Positions 14,739 to 18,446 of a stretch of 18,446 nucleotides of DNA are shown one piece after another. Where the stretch lies: the NCBI GenBank assembly GCA_035369845.1, contig DAOOVD010000049.1, positions 1 to 18,446 on the forward strand, in the 5' to 3' direction. This DNA is from DAOOVD01 sp035369845 (GTDB lineage Bacteria > Bacillota > Desulfotomaculia > Desulfotomaculales > Pelotomaculaceae). The notes under the pieces are model-generated. The model saw only the letters and a list, made by a program, of their open reading frames with translations. It was not told where the DNA came from and made no database searches. The position numbers and the translations under genes are program-made. Every line of letters starts with the position of its first letter. The stretch's first letter is position 1.

Positions 14739-15839
14739 TTAAGCCGTTATTTCGAGCCATTTTTGAGCAATGATTTTAATGTCGTACCGGCGAACGGCTT
14801 CCGCTCCCCCGGCAGCCAGCCTCCGCCGGAGCGGCCCGTCCGACAGGAGTTGCTCCATGGCACCGGCCAGCGCCGGAACATCCTCCGGGGGAACCAGGAG
14901 ACCGGTCTCCCCGTGCCTGATCAAATCTCCCGGCCCATAAGGACAGTCGAAACTTATCACCGGGCAGCCACAAGCCATAGCTTCCGCAAGTACATTCGGC
15001 CACCCTTCATAACGGGATGAGAGGACAAAAGCGTAAGCCTGCCGGTAATAGGGAAAAGGATTGGCCACGGCCCCGGCCAAAAAAACTCTGCCGGCCAGGC
15101 CCAGTTTTTCGATCTGCGCCTCCAGTTTTCGCATCTCCCCGCCTTCTCCCAGGATCATTAGTCTGAACGCATGCCTCTTTTTCAACAGGACCAGCGCCTG
15201 CAGCAGCAGGTCAAAACCTTTTTGCCGGTGCAGTCGCCCTGCAGCCAGGAAGCAGGGACAACTGCCTGAAAACCAGTCCCGGTGCCCTTCCGCCACGTCA
15301 TCTTTCTGAAGTTCAAAAGCCATCTCCAAATCGACAGGATTGGGGATGACCCGGCATTTTCCGGCCGGCAGGCGAAAATCCCCAACCAGGGCCTCCCGCA
15401 CTCCCGGCGAGACCGCAACGACGCTCCCGGCCAGGCGATAGACCAGCGGTTGCAGCAGACGGTAACACAGCAACAATTTTGCGGGGTTTGTGCGCACGCT
15501 GACCACAGTCCTGCGCCTGTTCCCGGATGCCGCGGCGGCCATCAATGCCGGAAAATTGGCTGCCTCCGTAAAGGATACAATCAAGTCCGGTTTCATACTG
15601 CGCATAAGAAAAAAAAGGGCTGCCAGACGGCGGGCAAAGTTGACGGCTTTGCCCGGAAAGCCGGCTTTAGCGGGCAGGGACAAGGATATCATTTCGCCGC
15701 CGTGCCGGTACGCCGGATTCGCATCGTCGAACAGCACAACCTTTACCGTATGTTCTTTCGCCCATTCCCGCAACAGCAGCGAAGCAGCCCTTTCCGCCCC
15801 GCCGCGCCCCAACGACGGTATTACAAAAAGAATGATCAA
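14739..15839 (-). CDS. GT4-family (GT-B fold) glycosyltransferase
   Basis: This 366-aa enzyme begins IILFVIPSLGRGGAERAAS, the classic GGAE start of GT4 enzymes. Later motifs are VIPNPVD, AAGRLHRQKGFDLLLQA (Arg near 202, Lys near 207), LGEGGEMRKLE, and SRYEGWPNVLAEAM with the E-x7-E pair near 278 and 286, then CPYGPGDLIRHGETGLLV. This set resembles GT4 enzymes that use UDP-HexNAc-type donors, but the donor cannot be fixed from sequence. The start is TTG at 15839 with GAGGG seven bases upstream. It is the first gene of the minus block with the AsnB-like amidotransferase and is transcribed away from the secreted GH114-like gene. Confidence 0.9.
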   Translation of the reverse strand: MIILFVIPSLGRGGAERAASLLLREWAKEHTVKVVLFDDANPAYRHGGEMISLSLPAKAGFPGKAVNFARRLAALFFLMRSMKPDLIVSFTEAANFPALMAAAASGNRRRTVVSVRTNPAKLLLCYRLLQPLVYRLAGSVVAVSPGVREALVGDFRLPAGKCRVIPNPVDLEMAFELQKDDVAEGHRDWFSGSCPCFLAAGRLHRQKGFDLLLQALVLLKKRHAFRLMILGEGGEMRKLEAQIEKLGLAGRVFLAGAVANPFPYYRQAYAFVLSSRYEGWPNVLAEAMACGCPVISFDCPYGPGDLIRHGETGLLVPPEDVPALAGAMEQLLSDGPLRRRLAAGGAEAVRRYDIKIIAQKWLEITA

Positions 15840-16309
15840 TAAAACACCCTCTTTTAAAAAACCTTACTTGAAACCCGAAGCACAGATCAACACCTTTTTT
15901 TTATCTTATGCTGCAGGTAATAGATGGGTGTGATGGCGCTTATTTTAATTAGCAGTGCTGCTGCCCAAAAGAGTGACAGCAACCGGAGCGGGCGTTTCAA
16001 CCTCCAGGCGCTGTGTAAACAGTCACAGGCTGGAACAGCGCTTTTATAAGCAGCGAACGACATTGCGCAGCGCCGTCTGCAACCCCGCAAAGATGGGCGC
16101 TACTCTGTCAAAAGCGATCGTTTTGCGCGGCGACGCTATCATCACCAGGCGCAGCGAGGCTGCGAAATATTGTTTCAGACCCGCATCATGACATAGCTGC
16201 CATAATCAAGTAAATTCGCCTGGTAAATATCAAAAATTTATATATACTGGGAGGATCGTGTCGATATTTGTCGAATTACTTATCAAACCCCATTGAAAGG
16301 AGTATTTAA
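15840..16309. other. Divergent intergenic region between glycosyltransferase and GH114-like genes
   Basis: About 470 bp with no supported gene. Fragments of the dispersed repeat lie at 15950-16076. An AT-rich patch (16201-16250) with TATACT at 16243-16248 may be the -10 of the downstream gene, but a -35 is not convincing. A strong AAAGGAG ribosome binding site is at 16296-16302. Confidence 0.5.
15950..16076 (+). repeat. Partial, scrambled copy of the dispersed repeat (D)
   Basis: GCGTTTCAACCTC at 15992-16004 matches the right end of copies B and C, preceded by AATTAGC and GCTGCC blocks as in copy B. A second piece, 16049-16075 (AGCAGCGAACGACATTGCGC then AGCGCCG), resembles 8099-8126 inside copy C. 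The pieces are not arranged as in an intact copy, so this is a remnant at best. Confidence 0.35.
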
Positions 16310-18367
16310 ATGTTCCGCAAACTTACCATGCTCTTCGCAGGCCTCGTGTTCTTTCTGTCCGCCGCCATGCCGGCATTGCCGCAGCCGGCCTCGGCCGCAG
16401 GAGTGCAGGCCGGCAGTTTTGCATTATACTACGGCTACCCGAACGCTGCAGAAATAGACAAACTAAAAAAATTCGACATGGTTATCATCGAAGCCAAATA
16501 CTTTACTGCCGACCAGATTAAAGAGATCCAGAAGGCGGGCACCAGGGTGATCGGTTATACCCCGGGCCTGTCCATGGATCAGGCGTCACCTGCCTATAGC
16601 GGGCTACAGACCCAGGACTACCTGGTAATCAATGGTAAAAGAGTGGAGAACCGTATTGACAGCAACTCGCCCGACTGGCTACTGGACCCGCGCAGCCAGC
16701 ACCTTCGCCAGGTAATTGCCGGCGCTGTCAAGTCACAATTATACGACAAGGGTCTGGACGGAGTATTTGTCGGCAGCGTTACCGAACCGACGGAATTTCT
16801 CCAGAGCTTTGTAACCCTCGATAACACCGCACTGCAAAAAATCAAGCCTGAACTGATGCAGGCCACAGCCACTCTGTTTGGAGAGATCAAGGCAATCAAC
16901 CCGGCCAAGCTGGTTATCCAAAACAACGGCTGGCGGGAGTTGAAAGCATACACCGGACCGTATATCGACGGTCTCGTATGGGTAAATTACCCCTACGAAC
17001 TCGGCACGACCAACGGATGGGTAAACGACCGGCGCCGTGAACTGCTCGATATGAGGGCTGCATACGGAGTCACCCTGTTCGCATTAAATAACCTTTCCTC
17101 CGCTAACTACCGGGAGATGGACAGGTTTTATGCAGACGCCAGAAGCTACGGCATCGTGCCTTATGCTTCCGTCAACGGGTACGGCGCACCGGTCAACACT
17201 TACAATGTGCCGCCGCGAACGACGGTCGATACCACTCCCCCTACGGTGGTAGAAACAATTCCGGCCCAAGACGCCGTGGGCGTCCCGCTTGACACGGATG
17301 TAACCCTCATCTTCAGCGAGTCCATGGACCAGTCCACTTTGAGCGCGGTTACCATAAACGGCCCGGACGGGGCAGTTGTACCGGCAACCTTGATTTATAC
17401 GGACAAAAAGCTGGTTTTAAACCCGGACAGGGATTTTACCTGCGGGACCGGCTACACCGTTCAGGTTCCTGCTACCGTCAAAGACGCCAACGGAGTGGCC
17501 ATAGCCCGGCAGTTCATTTTGAGCTTCAGTACGGTATCCGTGCCTGAAAAGTTCAAGCCGCAGAGCTACGCCCTTTATTTCGGCCCCCCCGGCACCGCGG
17601 AAATTGAGAAGATGAAAAAATTCGACCTGGTTGTCGTCGAACCCAAATATTACACTGCGGAACAGATCAAAGAAATCCGGAAATCCGGCACCCGCGTGAT
17701 CGGCTACAATCCCAGCCTGACTATCGACAAAACATATCCCCATTTTACCAATCTTCTGCCTGAAGATTACCTGGTCGTCAACGGCAAAAAAATTGACAAT
17801 TCCCTATCAAACGACTGGGTGCTGGACCCCAGAAGCCCACACCTCCGTCAGGTGATCGTCGATTATACCAGAAATCAGATTTACGGCAAGGGATTGGACG
17901 GGGTGTTCCTGGACAATTTCAACATACCCTCTGAATTTCTGGAGTACCTGACGACTCTGGATACGGCCACATTGCAAAAACTAAGGCAGGAACTGTTCTC
18001 CAGCACGGCGTCGCTGGCCGGGGAAATTGCCGCAATAGACCCGGACAAGCTTGTCGTCATAAACAACGGGTTCCGCGAACTGATTAGATACGTCGCTCCT
18101 TATATTGACGGCATCATGTGGGAGAACTATCCTTATGAACTGGGAACGACCAACGGCTGGGTGAACAACCGTCGCCGGGAACTGCTCGACCTGGAGAAAA
18201 GCAACGGATTCTTCGTGCTGGCGCTCAAAAACTTCACCAGCGCCAACTACCAGGAAATAGATAAATATTACGCGGACGCGCGATCTTACGGGATCATTCC
18301 CTACGCGTCAATAGGGGGCTACGGGGCTTCCATCAACACGTACAAACTGCCGCCCCGGACAAATTGA
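16310..18367 (+). CDS. Secreted tandem GH114/TM1410-like TIM-barrel protein with central Ig-like domain
   Basis: The 685-aa protein has a Sec signal peptide (residues 1-30: MFRK, hydrophobic core, then PASAA). Module 1 is about 35-302, an SbsA-type Big_5 Ig-like domain about 308-408, and module 2 about 417-684. Both modules show the GH114/TM1410 pattern: ALYYG or ALYFG, VIIE or VVVE, GTRVIGY, GLDGVF, YIDG, NYPYELGTTNGWVN and GIVPYAS or GIIPYAS. GH114 enzymes cleave alpha-1,4-polygalactosamine-type polymers. Module 2 keeps acidic residues E444, D530, D535, D600 and E605. Module 1 keeps E61, D150 and D220 but has G155 and V225 in place of D535 and E605, so it may be a non-catalytic binding copy. 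AAAGGAG lies seven bases before the ATG. Substrate is inferred from family and the neighbouring glycan genes only. Confidence 0.85.
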   Translation: MFRKLTMLFAGLVFFLSAAMPALPQPASAAGVQAGSFALYYGYPNAAEIDKLKKFDMVIIEAKYFTADQIKEIQKAGTRVIGYTPGLSMDQASPAYSGLQTQDYLVINGKRVENRIDSNSPDWLLDPRSQHLRQVIAGAVKSQLYDKGLDGVFVGSVTEPTEFLQSFVTLDNTALQKIKPELMQATATLFGEIKAINPAKLVIQNNGWRELKAYTGPYIDGLVWVNYPYELGTTNGWVNDRRRELLDMRAAYGVTLFALNNLSSANYREMDRFYADARSYGIVPYASVNGYGAPVNTYNVPPRTTVDTTPPTVVETIPAQDAVGVPLDTDVTLIFSESMDQSTLSAVTINGPDGAVVPATLIYTDKKLVLNPDRDFTCGTGYTVQVPATVKDANGVAIARQFILSFSTVSVPEKFKPQSYALYFGPPGTAEIEKMKKFDLVVVEPKYYTAEQIKEIRKSGTRVIGYNPSLTIDKTYPHFTNLLPEDYLVVNGKKIDNSLSNDWVLDPRSPHLRQVIVDYTRNQIYGKGLDGVFLDNFNIPSEFLEYLTTLDTATLQKLRQELFSSTASLAGEIAAIDPDKLVVINNGFRELIRYVAPYIDGIMWENYPYELGTTNGWVNNRRRELLDLEKSNGFFVLALKNFTSANYQEIDKYYADARSYGIIPYASIGGYGASINTYKLPPRTN

Positions 18368-18391
18368 TCACGCGCGCCGCTCCGCAAAATG

Positions 18392-18446
18392 ATCGGGTAG
18401 GAGGCTACTCATTAATTGAGTAGCCGACCTCCCACAGCACCGTACG
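18392..18446 (-). mobile_element. Group II intron, 3' end (domain VI and edge of domain V), partial
   Basis: Read on the minus strand from the right edge, CGTACGGTGC looks like the closing arm of group II domain V. It is followed by a domain VI hairpin with a GGCTACTCA/TGAGTAGCC stem (18403-18411 with 18417-18425) and an outer stem GGGAGG/CCTACCC. In that outer stem one A (complement of 18398) is bulged. This A is the seventh base from the predicted 3' end at 18392, the classic branch-point position. Intron body and any reverse transcriptase gene would lie to the right, outside the window. The element ends 24 bp after the GH114-like stop codon. Confidence 0.7.

Noticed and set aside
15840..16309. 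c-di-GMP or other riboswitch ahead of the secreted GH114-like gene
   Set aside because: None of the conserved core motifs of known riboswitch classes was recognised; the region carries repeat remnants instead.
1..18446. CRISPR array, tRNA or rRNA genes
   Set aside because: No evenly spaced direct repeats, cloverleaf with CCA-type end, or rRNA-like conserved stretch was seen on either strand.

Overview
The window looks like chromosomal DNA of a low-to-mid-GC, spore-forming-type Firmicute. My best guess is the Peptococcaceae (Pelotomaculum/Desulfotomaculum lineage). This is inferred from strong purine-rich ribosome binding sites, frequent TTG/GTG starts, a YveK-type (kinase-less) chain-length protein, a group II intron end and gene style; no rRNA or marker gene fixes the taxonomy.

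Layout. (1) 1-624, minus: N-terminal part of an Fsr-like MFS efflux transporter, cut by the left edge. (2) 1128-3883, minus: three tandem paralogous proteins of about 280-293 aa, each built of three carboxypeptidase-regulatory-like (Ig-like) domains and lacking a signal peptide. (3) 4525-5112, plus: a small membrane-anchored protein of unknown function, ending in a bidirectional terminator shared with the next, convergent gene. (4) 5126-15839: a polysaccharide biosynthesis island in three blocks. The first is a minus block (MurJ-like flippase, then DegT/DnrJ/EryC1 aminotransferase). The second is a tightly coupled plus block (Wzz/YveK-like protein, GT4 glycosyltransferase, Wzy/O-antigen-ligase-like polymerase, GT4 glycosyltransferase). 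The third is a minus block (GT4 glycosyltransferase, then glutamine-dependent asparagine-synthetase-like amidotransferase). (5) 16310-18367, plus: a secreted protein with two GH114/TM1410-like TIM-barrel modules around an SbsA-type Ig-like domain. (6) 18392-18446, minus: the 3' end (domain VI and the edge of domain V) of a group II intron running off the right edge.

How the genes fit together. The aminotransferase would supply an amino sugar. The GT4 enzymes would build a lipid-linked repeat, the MurJ-like protein could flip it, and the Wzy- and Wzz-like proteins would polymerise it and set chain length. The AsnB-like enzyme may amidate a uronic acid or peptide-like decoration. The secreted GH114-like protein could trim or bind the exported polymer. 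No initiating phosphoglycosyltransferase or tyrosine kinase is visible, so the pathway is incomplete here or borrows from elsewhere.

The four long intergenic gaps are not empty. Three hold diverged copies of one roughly 200-330 bp dispersed repeat (near 810-1062, 3999-4327 and 8003-8337) and a fourth (15950-16076) holds fragments of it. This repeat family, the three Ig-like paralogs and the half-degenerate tandem GH114-like protein are the least conventional parts of the window.
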